From: PALSA-600 sp037142875
Lineage (GTDB): Bacteria; Actinomycetota; Thermoleophilia; Gaiellales; Gaiellaceae
DNA length: 64,000 bases
Direction: 5' to 3'
Assembly: GCA_037142875.1 (NCBI GenBank)
Contig: JBAWZV010000002.1
Span: 124,001-188,000 of the forward strand
Positions 50,208 to 58,726 of this stretch are shown piece by piece. The notes beneath the pieces were generated by a model. That model ran no database searches. It had not been told where the DNA came from and saw only the letters and a list, made by a program, of their open reading frames with translations. How positions within the stretch are numbered: position 1 is the first letter of the stretch; each line of letters starts with the position of its first letter. The position numbers and the translations under genes are program-made.

Positions 50208-51341
50208 ATGGGAAGCGAGCGTTTCGTCCGCGTCGGCGGCGTCCAGATCGGTGGTGGCGCGCCTGTCGTCATCCAGTCGATGACGCTCACGAAGACCCAC
50301 GACGTCCCCGCAACGACGGCGCAGATTGCGTCACTCGCAGATGCCGGCTGCGAGATCGTTCGTGTCGCGGTGCCGAAGATGGAGGACGCCGAGGCGCTCT
50401 CGCGGATCGTGCGTTTCTCGCCGATCCCGGTGATCGCCGACATCCACTTCAACGCGAGCCTCGCCCTGAAGGCGATCGAGGCCGGTGTGGCCGCGGTGCG
50501 GATCAACCCGGGCAACATCGGCGGCGACGACAAGGTCGAGCAGGTCGTGCGGGCCGCCAAGAAAGCCGGCATCCCGATGCGGATTGGTGCCAACGGCGGC
50601 TCGCTCCCCAAGCATCTTGAGAACCTCGCTCAGGAGGATCAGGCCGCGGCGCTCGTCGAGGCTGCGCTTGAGGAGGTTCGGCTGCTCGAGCGCCTCGACT
50701 TCCGCGACTTCAAGATCTCCGTCAAGTCGAGCCACGTCCCGACGATGATCCGCGCGTACCGGATGCTCTCGGCGCAGGTGCCCTACCCGCTGCATCTCGG
50801 CGTCACCGAAGCCGGCCCGCCGTCGACAGGCGCGATCAAGAGCGCGATCGGCCTTGGCGCGCTGCTGGCCGACGGGATCGGTGACACGATCCGGGTGAGC
50901 CTCACCGCCGACCCCGTCGAGGAGGTCAAGGTCGCCTGGGAGATCCTCAAGTCGCTCGGCCTGCGCGAGCGCGGCCCGATCCTGATCGCCTGCCCGAGCT
51001 GCGGACGCGACAACGTCGGCGTCCAGACGCTCGCCGAGGAGGTCGAGACAAGGCTTGCGACCTACAAGGAGCACTTCGAGGTCGCGGTGCTCGGCTGCGC
51101 CGTCAACGGCCCCGGCGAGTCCGGCGACGCAGACTTCGGGATCGCAGGCGGCCGCGACATCGGCTTCATCTACGCCCACGGCAAGGTGCTCCGAAAGGTC
51201 GAGTCGGAGATCCTCGTCAGCGAGCTCTTCGGCGAGATCGACCGCTGGATCGCAGACGGCATGCCCCGCCCGGAGCGGCGCAAGCACTCCAAGCCGGCCG
51301 CGCTCGCAATGGCCGAGGCGTCCTCAATTCCGCTCGAATAG
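50208..51341 (+). CDS. ispG: 4-hydroxy-3-methylbut-2-enyl diphosphate synthase (flavodoxin type)
   Basis: Iron-sulfur enzyme of the MEP pathway. 377 residues. N-terminal VRVGGVQIGGGAPVVIQSMT, TIM-barrel body, and the [4Fe-4S] ligands in CPSCGRDNVGVQTLAEEVE and VLGCAVNGPGESGDADFGIA. TAGCAT (50195-50200) ends 7 nt before ATG 50208, so I use this start rather than ATG 50199 inside the hexamer. Confidence 0.96.
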   Translation: MGSERFVRVGGVQIGGGAPVVIQSMTLTKTHDVPATTAQIASLADAGCEIVRVAVPKMEDAEALSRIVRFSPIPVIADIHFNASLALKAIEAGVAAVRINPGNIGGDDKVEQVVRAAKKAGIPMRIGANGGSLPKHLENLAQEDQAAALVEAALEEVRLLERLDFRDFKISVKSSHVPTMIRAYRMLSAQVPYPLHLGVTEAGPPSTGAIKSAIGLGALLADGIGDTIRVSLTADPVEEVKVAWEILKSLGLRERGPILIACPSCGRDNVGVQTLAEEVETRLATYKEHFEVAVLGCAVNGPGESGDADFGIAGGRDIGFIYAHGKVLRKVESEILVSELFGEIDRWIADGMPRPERRKHSKPAALAMAEASSIPLE

Positions 51342-51360
51342 CCGAAAGGGCTTATCTCAC

Positions 51361-53037
51361 ATGCCGATCTCCTACGCCTCACGCCTCCACCTGCCGACGC
51401 TCCGCGACGCCCCTGGCGACGCGGAGGCGACAAGCCACAAGGTGCTCGTGCGCGGCGGGTACATCCGCCAGCTCTCCGCCGGGCTCTGGACGTTCACGCC
51501 GCTCGGCTGGCGGGTGCACCGCAAGGTCGAGCAGATCATCCGCGAGCAGATGGACGCGATCGGGGCGCAGGAGTGGTTCGCGCCGGTGCTCACTCCGGTC
51601 GAGCTCTGGGAGGCGACTGGCCGCGACAAGATCCCCGAGATCTTCCACCTGAACGACCGCGCCGGCCGCCGCTTCGTGCTGCCGATGACGCACGAGGAGA
51701 CCTTCACGTTCCACGCTCGCGAGCTTCAGAGCTACAGGCAGCTGCCGCAGTCCTGGTACCACTTCCAGACGAAGGAGCGCGACGAGCCGCGTCCCCGCGG
51801 CGGCCTGATCCGGGTACGCGAGTTCATCATGAAGGACTCGTACTCCTTCGACCGTGACGAGGCCGGGCTGGAGGTCAGCTTCCGGGCCCACGAGGCCGCG
51901 TACCACACGATCTTCCAGCGCTGCGGGATCGCGTACTACGCCGTCCAGGCGGAGTCCGGGATGATGGGTGGCAGCGAGTCGGTCGACTACCTCGCCCCGT
52001 CGGGCTCCGGTGAGAACACGCTCGTCACCTGCGCGAACGGCGACTTTGCCGCCGACCTCGAGGTCGCTCGCTCCGTTCCTCGGGGCGCAACGTTCCCCGA
52101 GGCACTCGGCGCGCCCGTCGAGGTCGACACGCCCGGCATCACGACGTGCGATGACCTCGCTGCGTTCCTGGGGATCGACGTCGCTGCAACGTCTAAGGCG
52201 ATGCCGATGACGAAGGACGACGGCACCGTCGTGCTCGCGCTCGTGCGCGGTGACGACCGGCTGGAGGTCTTCAAGCTGATCGCCGCGCTCGGCGAGGCAG
52301 TCCGTCCGTCGACCGAGGACGAGATTCGTGCCGCGTTTGGCGCCGAGCCGGGGTCGCTCGGGCCGGTCGGGTTCAAGGGCGAGATCATCGCCGACGAGAC
52401 CCTCCGCGACGGCGAGTTCGTCGCGGGTGCAAACCGCACCGGCTGGCACCTGCGGGGCGTCGCCGCCGGCCGCGACTTCGAGCCGCGCTTCGCCGACATT
52501 CGCGTTCCGACCGAGGGCGACACCTGCATCGCCTGCGGCGCCGCGCTCGAGTTCAAGACGGCGATCGAGATCGGCCACATCTTCAAGCTCGGCACCCGCT
52601 ACTCCGAGCCTCTCGAGGCCCGGTTCCTCGATGAGGACGGGCGCGAGAAGCCCCTCGTGATGGGCAGCTATGGCATCGGCCCCGGCCGAGTGATGGCGAC
52701 CGCCGTCGAGCAGCACGCCGACGACTCGGGCCTCGTCTGGCCGGCGTCGCTCTCGCCCTACGACGTCCACGTCGTTGTTCTCCCGGGCGTCGAGGAGCAG
52801 GGAGCCGAGGCCGCCCGCATCCTCTCCGACGCCGGGTACGACGTCCTCGTTGACGACCGCGAGAAGCGGCCCGGCGAGAAGTTCGCCGACGCAGACCTGA
52901 TCGGGATCCCTGTCCGCGTCACGGTGGGCAGAAAGACGCTCGAGGACGGCCTCGTCGACCTGAAGTTCCGCGACAGGGGCACCGAGTCCCGCGTCGCCAT
53001 CGCCGAGCTGGGCCAGGAGGTTCAACGTCATGACTAA
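51361..53037 (+). CDS. proS: prolyl-tRNA synthetase (bacterial type)
   Basis: 558 residues, class II with the editing insertion between motifs 2 and 3 (about residues 220-390), here holding TSKAMPMTKDDGTVVLALVRGDD. Motif 1 SAGLWTFTPLGWRV, motif 2 FIMKDSYSFDRDEAGLEVSF, motif 3 MGSYGIGPGRVMATAVEQH, then the anticodon-binding domain. ATG 51361 behind CCGAAAGGG. A tRNA-Pro gene lies 324 bp downstream. The XRE gene overlaps its stop. Confidence 0.96.
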   Translation: MPISYASRLHLPTLRDAPGDAEATSHKVLVRGGYIRQLSAGLWTFTPLGWRVHRKVEQIIREQMDAIGAQEWFAPVLTPVELWEATGRDKIPEIFHLNDRAGRRFVLPMTHEETFTFHARELQSYRQLPQSWYHFQTKERDEPRPRGGLIRVREFIMKDSYSFDRDEAGLEVSFRAHEAAYHTIFQRCGIAYYAVQAESGMMGGSESVDYLAPSGSGENTLVTCANGDFAADLEVARSVPRGATFPEALGAPVEVDTPGITTCDDLAAFLGIDVAATSKAMPMTKDDGTVVLALVRGDDRLEVFKLIAALGEAVRPSTEDEIRAAFGAEPGSLGPVGFKGEIIADETLRDGEFVAGANRTGWHLRGVAAGRDFEPRFADIRVPTEGDTCIACGAALEFKTAIEIGHIFKLGTRYSEPLEARFLDEDGREKPLVMGSYGIGPGRVMATAVEQHADDSGLVWPASLSPYDVHVVVLPGVEEQGAEAARILSDAGYDVLVDDREKRPGEKFADADLIGIPVRVTVGRKTLEDGLVDLKFRDRGTESRVAIAELGQEVQRHD

Positions 53038-53329
53038 GAAGTCGAAGTTCAGCGCCGACGCTTTCGGCACCGCGATCGAGAAGCTGATGGACGAGACCGG
53101 CACGACCTACCGTGGACTTGCCGCGAAGACCGGGCTCTCGGCCGGCTACCTCAACCACCTCGTTCACGGCAACCGTCCGGTCCCGTCGAACGATGTGATC
53201 ACGCGACTCGGGGAGGCGCTCGGCGTCGACGCCGACCACTTCCGCGAGTACCGGCTGCGCGCCATCACCGAGCGCCTCGAAGCGATGCCGGAGATGATCG
53301 ACCGGCTGTTCCGCAAGCTCCACGACTAG
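53030..53329 (+). CDS. XRE-family helix-turn-helix protein
   Basis: 99 residues. HTH in EKLMDETGTTYRGLAAKTGL and SAGYLNHLVHGNRPVPSNDV, followed by a helical tail (DHFREYRLRAITERLEAMPEMI). The gene overlaps proS by 8 bp, so it is co-transcribed. Target unknown; such small XRE proteins often act as housekeeping regulators. Confidence 0.85.
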   Translation: MTKKSKFSADAFGTAIEKLMDETGTTYRGLAAKTGLSAGYLNHLVHGNRPVPSNDVITRLGEALGVDADHFREYRLRAITERLEAMPEMIDRLFRKLHD

Positions 53330-53360
53330 GGAACCGCCCTCCGCTAAGGTTCTCCCTCCA

Positions 53361-53435
53361 CGGGGCGTGGCGCAGCCTGGTTAGCGCGCTAGTCTGGGGG
53401 ACTAGAGGTCCCGAGTTCGAATCTCGGCGCCCCGA
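53361..53435 (+). tRNA. tRNA-Pro(GGG)
   Basis: Acceptor stem CGGGGCG/CGCCCCG with discriminator A, anticodon stem CTAGT/ACTAG around the loop CTGGGGG (anticodon GGG), and a standard T-loop TTCGAAT in GAGTTCGAATCTC. 75 nt, CCA not encoded. It starts with C1, as bacterial tRNA-Pro does. Confidence 0.95.
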
Positions 53436-53442
53436 TAACCCG

Positions 53443-53473
53443 AAAGCCCCGCATCTGCGGGGCTTTCTTGTTT
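53443..53473 (+). terminator. rho-independent terminator of the tRNA-Pro unit
   Basis: AAAGCCCCGC (53443-53452), loop ATCT, GCGGGGCTTT (53457-53466), then CTTGTTT: a 10-bp stem with a U-rich tail immediately after the tRNA. The clearest terminator in the window. Confidence 0.85.
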
Positions 53474-53566
53474 CCAGGACACGTTCCGGCGCAGGCGCTC
53501 CACGCTGTGTCATAGTCAGTCCAGTGCGCCGCCCGGCGGCGCACGCGCCAACAAGGAGGTCGGCCA

Positions 53567-54247
53567 ATGACACGCTCTTCCCGTGGACACGTTGCAGCTG
53601 CCTTCGCGCTGCTCGCAGCCGTCGTCGCAGCGCCGGCCGGGGCCGGGTCCCGTACGGCGACGGTGTGCCACGTCGTCATCGCCAACCACCGGGTCTGCCC
53701 GTTTGCCAACCTCATCGGAGCGAACCTCGCCGGGATCCAGGCGGACCGCGCGAATCTGACGGGTGCACGGCTGAATCGCGCAAAGCTCACGCACGCTCAT
53801 CTGGAGCACGCGAAGCTCGACCGCGCGAACCTCACCGGGGCGGTACTGATCCGGGCAAGACTCAAAGCCGCGACCTTGACCGGCGCGAACCTGACGGCGG
53901 CGGTGATGACAGGCGTGCACCTCGACGACGCCAATCTCCGCTCAGCGCGGATGAGCTCAGCGCGGCTCGGCGGCGCCTCGATCACCGGTGCGAAGCTGAA
54001 CGGCGCCGTGCTGGCTCAAGCGAACCTGGCAGGGGCGGATCTCGGCGACGCGGACATGACGGGCGCGGACATGACCGGCGCGAACCTGACCCACGCCAAC
54101 CTCTCTTCGGCGCACCTCGAACGCGCGAATCTCACCGGTGCCAATCTCACCGGTGCGGTTCTGACGCAGACGCACCTTCACGGTGCGATCTTCCACGGCA
54201 CCATCTGCCCGGACGGCACGACGACAGACACGTTCTGCTCGGCCTGA
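53567..54247 (+). CDS. secreted pentapeptide-repeat protein
   Basis: 226 residues. A signal peptide (VAAAFALLAAVVAAPAGAG) leads to about 27 pentapeptide repeats of the A(D/N)LxX type (GANLAGIQADRANLTGARLN, and so on), which form a right-handed beta helix. A single C-terminal Cys pair (ICPDG ... FCSA) follows. AAGGAGGT ending 6 nt before the ATG is an ideal ribosome-binding site. Role outside the cell is unknown. Confidence 0.85.
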   Translation: MTRSSRGHVAAAFALLAAVVAAPAGAGSRTATVCHVVIANHRVCPFANLIGANLAGIQADRANLTGARLNRAKLTHAHLEHAKLDRANLTGAVLIRARLKAATLTGANLTAAVMTGVHLDDANLRSARMSSARLGGASITGAKLNGAVLAQANLAGADLGDADMTGADMTGANLTHANLSSAHLERANLTGANLTGAVLTQTHLHGAIFHGTICPDGTTTDTFCSA

Positions 54248-54253
54248 GGAAGC

Positions 54254-54898
54254 TCAGGCAGCGAGCAGCTGCGACACCGTGACGAACTCGTAGCCACGAT
54301 CGAGCAGCTTGGGGACGATCTCTCTGACCGCACGAACTGTCGGCCAGCGGTCGGGCCGGCTCACCGAGTCCGCCGAGCGGGGAGGGCGGCCGTCATGAAG
54401 GTCGATGATCCCGCCCTGCGCGGCCATCTCGAGCACGCGTGCGACGATCGGTTCCGGCGAGTCGAGCACCCAGTCCTTCGCCCACGCCGACGCCAGGACG
54501 GCCGTGTCGTATCCGCACGAGTGCGCGACCGAGCGCACGCGCCAGGAGACATCGAGGTAGGGGGGACGGAAGACCGTCGGACGCTGGCCGATCGCGGCCT
54601 CGACGATGTCTGCCGTCGCCGTGAGCTCGTGGCGGATCTCCTTGCGTGAGAGCGGCGGGAGGCGCGCGTGGGTGAGGGTGTGATTCCCGATCTCGTGCCC
54701 CTCCGCGTACGTCGCAGCAAGGACGGACTCGCGCAGCACCACCGCCTCACCGATGACGAAGAACGTCGCCGGAACGCTCTCGGCGCGGAGGATCTCGAGG
54801 ATCGGCTCAGTCCACTCTCCTGGCCCGTCATCGAAGCTGAGGGCGATCAGGTTGCGCCCAACGTCCGGGCGGCAGGCGATGGTCTTGGCGCGCATCAC
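54254..54898 (-). CDS. polysaccharide deacetylase (NodB domain)
   Basis: 214 residues. Motif 1 ALSFDDGPGEWTEPILEIL (Asp pair), motif 2 HEIGNHTLTHARL (metal His), motif 3 RPPYLDVSW, then motif 5 IIDLHDGR. No signal peptide is seen, so action may be cytoplasmic or the peptide is missed. Start GTG 54898, minus-strand TAGCTT ending 6 nt upstream. Substrate may be chitin-like or peptidoglycan. Confidence 0.92.
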   Translation of the reverse strand: MMRAKTIACRPDVGRNLIALSFDDGPGEWTEPILEILRAESVPATFFVIGEAVVLRESVLAATYAEGHEIGNHTLTHARLPPLSRKEIRHELTATADIVEAAIGQRPTVFRPPYLDVSWRVRSVAHSCGYDTAVLASAWAKDWVLDSPEPIVARVLEMAAQGGIIDLHDGRPPRSADSVSRPDRWPTVRAVREIVPKLLDRGYEFVTVSQLLAA

Positions 54899-55016
54899 AC
54901 CGTCAAGCTAGCTCGGGCGGCGGCGAGTCACCGAGCGACATCAGCTGGTCGAGCGATCCGTGGTGGATAAACCGCAGCCAACCCGTACCCAGAGGGTGTA
55001 CGGTGCGCCTTACAGG

Positions 55017-55256
55017 ATGAACAAGCGCGCGACGAGAACGGACGACGCAACACTCGAGGTCACTGTCCGCGGCCTCACGCCTGCAGATGTCGAGGCATGC
55101 GCGGCGCGCGAGTGCTGCAAGCACTTTGGCGAGACCGGCTGGAGCTTCGGCGCCTGCGAGGTCAAGCCGTGCATGAAGTCGCTCGGCGGCCGCGTCCGTC
55201 TGTACGAGGGGCGTTTCGTGGCATCGGCGAGCCCGTCGGGCCCCGACGCCGCCTGA
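55017..55256 (+). CDS. hypothetical Cys-rich protein, 79 residues
   Basis: Acidic-basic soluble protein with five Cys clustered in EACAARECCKHFGETGW and GACEVKPCMKS, suggesting metal or Fe-S binding. No family recognised. ATG 55017 is used; GTG 54960 would add 19 residues without features. No clear Shine-Dalgarno site or close -10. Confidence 0.5.
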   Translation: MNKRATRTDDATLEVTVRGLTPADVEACAARECCKHFGETGWSFGACEVKPCMKSLGGRVRLYEGRFVASASPSGPDAA

Positions 55257-55302
55257 TCTCCGACGCGCTCGACCGCAGCGCCGCGTGAGCTAGCCTGGGC
55301 TG

Positions 55303-55461
55303 ATGGAGATCGCCGTCGCCATCGTCTCGTTCGTCCTGCTCGGCGGCGCCGCCGTATTCGTTGCCTGGATGTTCGTGTGGGCAGCGCGCAAGGACGGCGA
55401 GGAGGATCTGGCGCTCCAGAAGCGACTCGGGTGGTTTCGGAAGACCCGCCTCGGCCGCTGA
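55303..55461 (+). CDS. 52-residue single-span membrane protein
   Basis: ATG 55303 to TGA 55461. One hydrophobic helix (IVSFVLLGGAAVFVAWMFVW) then a charged tail (AARKDGEEDLALQKRLGWFR). TAGCCT (55291-55296) ends 6 nt upstream. The next gene overlaps its stop. No family recognised. Confidence 0.55.
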   Translation: MEIAVAIVSFVLLGGAAVFVAWMFVWAARKDGEEDLALQKRLGWFRKTRLGR

Positions 55462-55760
55462 AGATCGAGCTGCTCTGGTGGGAGGGCTGCCCCTCGCATC
55501 CTGAGGCGCTTGCGCTCCTCGAGGACGTCGTCGCCGAGCTTGACGTCGCCGCCGAGATCGTCGTCCGCGAGATCCGAGACCACGACGAGGCCGTCGCGTT
55601 CGGCTTCCCAGGCTCGCCAACGATCCGGGTTGACGGCCGCGACGTTGATCCGTCGTCGCGAGAGGCGCCGGCGTCGCTGAGCTGCCGCGTCTACCGTCTT
55701 CCAGACGGCCGCCCGTCCCCCGTACCGAGCCGAACCCAACTGGAGGATGCACTGAGATGA
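55458..55760 (+). CDS. thioredoxin-fold protein with single active-site Cys (CPSH)
   Basis: About 100 residues. The active-site position reads LLWWEGCPSHPEALALLEDV, a one-Cys variant of CxxC; later GFPGSPTIRVDGRDV gives the cis-Pro loop and SCRVYRLPDG a further Cys. Start is uncertain: CTG 55458 overlaps the preceding stop and lies at the family's start; GTG 55431 is the next option. Sits before a redoxin gene (ATGA overlap), so it may pass electrons to it. Confidence 0.65.
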   Translation: MKIELLWWEGCPSHPEALALLEDVVAELDVAAEIVVREIRDHDEAVAFGFPGSPTIRVDGRDVDPSSREAPASLSCRVYRLPDGRPSPVPSRTQLEDALR

Positions 55761-56287
55761 CGCTGTCCCTCGCCGATCCGGCCCCACACTTCGCCCTTCC
55801 CGGCATCGATGGTCGTGAGCACACGCTTGAGAGCTACGCCGACGCGGCGGTGCTCGTGCTCGTCCAGTCGTGCAACCACTGCCCGTACGTGCTGGCGTGG
55901 GAGGGACGACTCAACGCGATCGCCAGGGACTACGCCGAGCACGGTGTCGACGTCGTCGCGCTGAACGCGAACGACGCCTCCCGCTACCCCGCCGACTCGT
56001 TTGAGCGGATGGTCGAGCACGCGGCCGCCGAGGGGTTCGTCTTCGACTACCTCCACGACGAGACGCAGTCCGTCGCACGGGCACTCGGCGCGGAGCGAAC
56101 GCCCGAGGTCTTCGTCTTCGATCGGGAGCGCCGCCTCCGCTACCACGGCGCAATTGACGACAGCCGGGACGACCAGGCCGTCACGACGCACTACCTCCGT
56201 GACACGCTCGACGCGGTGCTCGCAGGCGAGATCCCGGCTGTGTCCGAGACGCCTGCGGTCGGCTGCAGCGTCAAGTGGCTCGAGTAG
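55757..56287 (+). CDS. thioredoxin-family redoxin (AhpC/TSA-like)
   Basis: 176 residues. PAPHFALPGIDGREHTLESYA, active-site QSCNHCPYVLAWEG (CxxC as CNHC), then DETQSVARALGAERTPEVFVFD. Close to thiol-disulfide redoxins annotated as thioredoxin family. Overlaps the preceding CPSH gene by 4 bp. Cytoplasmic; electron donor unknown. Confidence 0.85.
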   Translation: MTLSLADPAPHFALPGIDGREHTLESYADAAVLVLVQSCNHCPYVLAWEGRLNAIARDYAEHGVDVVALNANDASRYPADSFERMVEHAAAEGFVFDYLHDETQSVARALGAERTPEVFVFDRERRLRYHGAIDDSRDDQAVTTHYLRDTLDAVLAGEIPAVSETPAVGCSVKWLE

Positions 56288-56354
56288 GTCCGACCGGATC
56301 CACGGGGCCCATTCCCTTTCTCTCCGAGAACTGCGATGATCGCGCTGCCCCGGC

Positions 56355-57356
56355 ATGCGGTCGACGCTTCTCTCAGTGGTCGTGCTCGCGCTTCTTGCAC
56401 CAGGTTCCGCCTTCGCGACGCCTGTTGTCTCGGCGTTCTACTACCCGTGGTTCGGCACCTCGATCCATAACGGCGGCTACCAGCACTGGGCGCAGGGCGG
56501 CCACGCGCCACCAAACGACATCGCCTCGGTGTACTACCCGGCTGTCGGCGTGTACTCGTCCGCTGATGCGGCACTGCTCGCACAGCAGATGCACGAGATC
56601 AACCGAGCCGGGATCGACGAGATCGCCGTCTCCTGGTGGGGACGGGGCTCGCCGGAGGATCAGCGCTTTCCCGCGATCCTCGCCGCTGCGGCGAAGGAGC
56701 ACGTCGCCGTCGCAATCCATCTCGAACCGTATGGCGGACGGACGGTGTCGAGCACGAGCGCCGATATCGACTACCTGACCGGCCTCGGTGTCACGAAGTT
56801 CTACGTCTATCAGGCGTTCCAGTTGCCTGCAGGCGACTGGGCCCCGATCAACGACGCTTTGCGCCTGAAGGGGATCGTCACCTACGCGCAGACCCCGTTT
56901 GTCGGCCAGGCGGCGACCGGCCACTTCAGCGGGGTCTACACCTACGACATCCTCACCTGGGGCTCGGGCAAGTTCTCGCGGATCTGCGCGGAGGCTCACG
57001 CGGCCCACCTGCTCTGCGCACCGTCGGTCGGGCCCGGCTTCGACGCGAAGCGAACGAACGCGAACCTCGCCGTGAAGCCACGGCGGCGCGGCCTCACCTA
57101 CGACACGATGTGGAACCAGGCCATCGCTGCTGGTGCAGACGACATCACGATCACGTCGTTCAACGAGTGGCAAGAGGGAACGCAGATCGAGCCGGCCGCG
57201 CCACCGAAACGCCGCGGGGACATCCGGTATGGCTCCTACAACGGTGCGTGGGGCCTCTTCGGCCGGAAGGCAGCCACGGCGTACCTCGACCGCACGGGGT
57301 ACTGGGCGCACATCTTCAGGCGCGCGGTCGCGAAGCGGTCGATCGCCCCTTCCTGA
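56355..57356 (+). CDS. glycoside hydrolase family 99-like (endo-mannosidase type) secreted protein
   Basis: 333 residues. Signal peptide RSTLLSVVVLALLAPGSAFA, then SAFYYPWFGTSIHNGGYQHW, a TIM-barrel body with HLEPYGGRTVSSTSADIDYL, and TSFNEWQEGTQIEPA, the GH99/GH71 signature with acidic catalytic residues. Probably releases mannose-containing glycans outside the cell. It is the last gene before the pgsA-like gene. Confidence 0.8.
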   Translation: MRSTLLSVVVLALLAPGSAFATPVVSAFYYPWFGTSIHNGGYQHWAQGGHAPPNDIASVYYPAVGVYSSADAALLAQQMHEINRAGIDEIAVSWWGRGSPEDQRFPAILAAAAKEHVAVAIHLEPYGGRTVSSTSADIDYLTGLGVTKFYVYQAFQLPAGDWAPINDALRLKGIVTYAQTPFVGQAATGHFSGVYTYDILTWGSGKFSRICAEAHAAHLLCAPSVGPGFDAKRTNANLAVKPRRRGLTYDTMWNQAIAAGADDITITSFNEWQEGTQIEPAAPPKRRGDIRYGSYNGAWGLFGRKAATAYLDRTGYWAHIFRRAVAKRSIAPS

Positions 57357-57369
57357 GCCGAGACCGCCG

Positions 57370-57375
57370 TATGCT
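57370..57375 (+). promoter_or_regulatory. -10-like TATGCT before the pgsA-like gene
   Basis: Ends 6 nt before GTG 57382 and 13 nt after the stop of the GH99-like gene. Confidence 0.45.
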
Positions 57376-57381
57376 TGCCCG

Positions 57382-57942
57382 GTGGGTGCTCCGACCGCCA
57401 CCGGGCTGCGCGGGATCGTTCCGAATGCCCTGACCCTCGGCCGCCTGGCGGTCATCCCCGTCTACGCGGCGCTCGTGCTGAGCTCGGCGGGGGGGATGAG
57501 TTGGCCGGCAGCGGTGATCTTCGCTGCCGCCGGGATCACTGACCAGATCGACGGGTTCCTTGCGCGCCGCTGGCGTGCGGAGTCGAAGTTCGGGAAGATC
57601 GCCGACCCGCTCGCCGACCGGATCCTGATCGATGTCGCAGTGCTCCTGCTCTGGCATGCCGGGCGACTTCCCTGGGTCGCGCTCGCGATCCCGGCGAGAG
57701 ACATCCTGTTGATCGCCGCCACGCCCTTCGCCCTCGGGCGTGGCTACCGCTTCGAGGTCAACCTCACAGGCAAGACCGCAACGTGGGTGCTGTACGCGGG
57801 ACTCGCTCTCATCCCGTGCACGTCTCCGTCGACACACTGGCCGCTCTGGATCTTCTGGGCCGGACTGGCGCTCGCGGTCGCCGCGGTCGCGTTGTACGTG
57901 CGCAAGGCCCGGCAGGAGTTCGGCCGGCCAGACGGAACTTGA
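57382..57942 (+). CDS. pgsA: CDP-alcohol phosphatidyltransferase (PgsA-like)
   Basis: 186 residues with the full signature D-x2-D-G-x2-A-R-x8-G-x3-D-x3-D: DQIDGFLARRWRAESKFGK then IADPLADR. Transfers phosphatidyl to glycerol 3-phosphate or another alcohol; PgsA is the likeliest. Several membrane helices. In mycobacteria a pgsA gene likewise lies near garA and a MerR gene, as here. Confidence 0.88.
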   Translation: MGAPTATGLRGIVPNALTLGRLAVIPVYAALVLSSAGGMSWPAAVIFAAAGITDQIDGFLARRWRAESKFGKIADPLADRILIDVAVLLLWHAGRLPWVALAIPARDILLIAATPFALGRGYRFEVNLTGKTATWVLYAGLALIPCTSPSTHWPLWIFWAGLALAVAAVALYVRKARQEFGRPDGT

Positions 57943-57947
57943 CGAAA

Positions 57948-58015
57948 GAATCCTCAAGTTGAGGTTGACGGTTCGGGTGCTGGTCCGCTTGAATCCAACT
58001 CCACCTGACGAAAGG
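57948..58015. repeat. TTGACG/TGACGAAAG direct and inverted repeats before the RsiG-like gene
   Basis: AACTTGA ... TCAAGTT inverted repeat beginning near 57948 (spacer cgaaagaatcc) and two copies of TGACGAAAG, the second close to the RsiG-like start. Possible binding sites for a regulator of the downstream cluster. Confidence 0.3.
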
Positions 58016-58023
58016 CACAACGC

Positions 58024-58266
58024 GTGGAAGCGCTTCCGGATCTCGGCTCCCTCTCGGACGAACAACTCAAGAAGCTGAAGGACGAGCTCGAGCTCCAGGA
58101 ACGGGAGCTCAGCTACAACCGCCGCATCCTTCACGGCAAGATCGACATCCTCCGCGCCGAGCTCGTCGCCCGGCTCCAGGTCTCAGGCGGGCGCAGCGTG
58201 CTCGACCAGCTCGACGTCGCGCGCCTCACCGAGATCCTGACAGGCAAGGCATCGCCCGAGTCGTGA
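58024..58266 (+). CDS. RsiG-like anti-sigma factor (c-di-GMP-binding helical hairpin)
   Basis: 80 residues. The family motif E(x3)S(x2)R(x3)Q(x3)D is nearly complete: Glu26, Ser30, Arg33, His37 (for Gln) and Asp41 in ELQERELSYNRRILHGKID. LPDLGSLSDEQLKKL precedes it and RAELVARL follows, as in RsiG. In Streptomyces RsiG with c-di-GMP holds the sigma factor WhiG. No whiG is in the window. Starts GTG 58024. FHA gene overlaps its stop. Confidence 0.7.
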   Translation: MEALPDLGSLSDEQLKKLKDELELQERELSYNRRILHGKIDILRAELVARLQVSGGRSVLDQLDVARLTEILTGKASPES

Positions 58267-58724
58267 GCCATCTGTACTGCACCGAATGTGGCTTCCAGAA
58301 CCTGGAGGCGGCGAACTACTGCCCCCGTTGCGGCGCCCTGCTCCAGCACGACGACGCGGGCGTCGAGACAACCCAGACGTTCTCCGCAGAGGAGGTCGGC
58401 GATCTCGCCGCGGCGTCAGCCGGCGAGATCGTCGGGCCTGCGCTCGTCGTCCGCACGGGCGGCGGCAGGGCGGGGGAGAGCTTTCCGCTCCACGGCGCGA
58501 GCATCCGGATCGGCCGCTCGCCTGAGTGCGAGATCTTTCTTGACGATGTCACCGTCTCGCGCAACCACGCGCTCGTGGTCGAACGTGATGGCTCGTTCCT
58601 CGCCGAGGATCAGAGCTCGCTCAACGGAACGTTCGTCAACCGCCGCCGCATCGACGCGGTCGTGCTCGCACATGGCGATGAGCTCCAGATCGGCAAGTAC
58701 CGACTGATGTTCGTGGAGCGCTGA
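58263..58724 (+). CDS. GarA-like FHA-domain protein with zinc ribbon
   Basis: 153 residues. N-terminal zinc ribbon CTECGFQNLEAANYCPRCG, then the phosphorylation-type motif VETTQTF (Thr36, Thr37), then an FHA domain (IRIGRSPECEIFLDDVTVSR, NHALVV, SSLNGTFVNRR). In mycobacteria GarA, phosphorylated at ETTS by PknB/PknG, shifts flux between the TCA cycle and glutamate. Overlaps both neighbours. Confidence 0.85.
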   Translation: MSHLYCTECGFQNLEAANYCPRCGALLQHDDAGVETTQTFSAEEVGDLAAASAGEIVGPALVVRTGGGRAGESFPLHGASIRIGRSPECEIFLDDVTVSRNHALVVERDGSFLAEDQSSLNGTFVNRRRIDAVVLAHGDELQIGKYRLMFVER

Positions 58725-58726
58725 TC

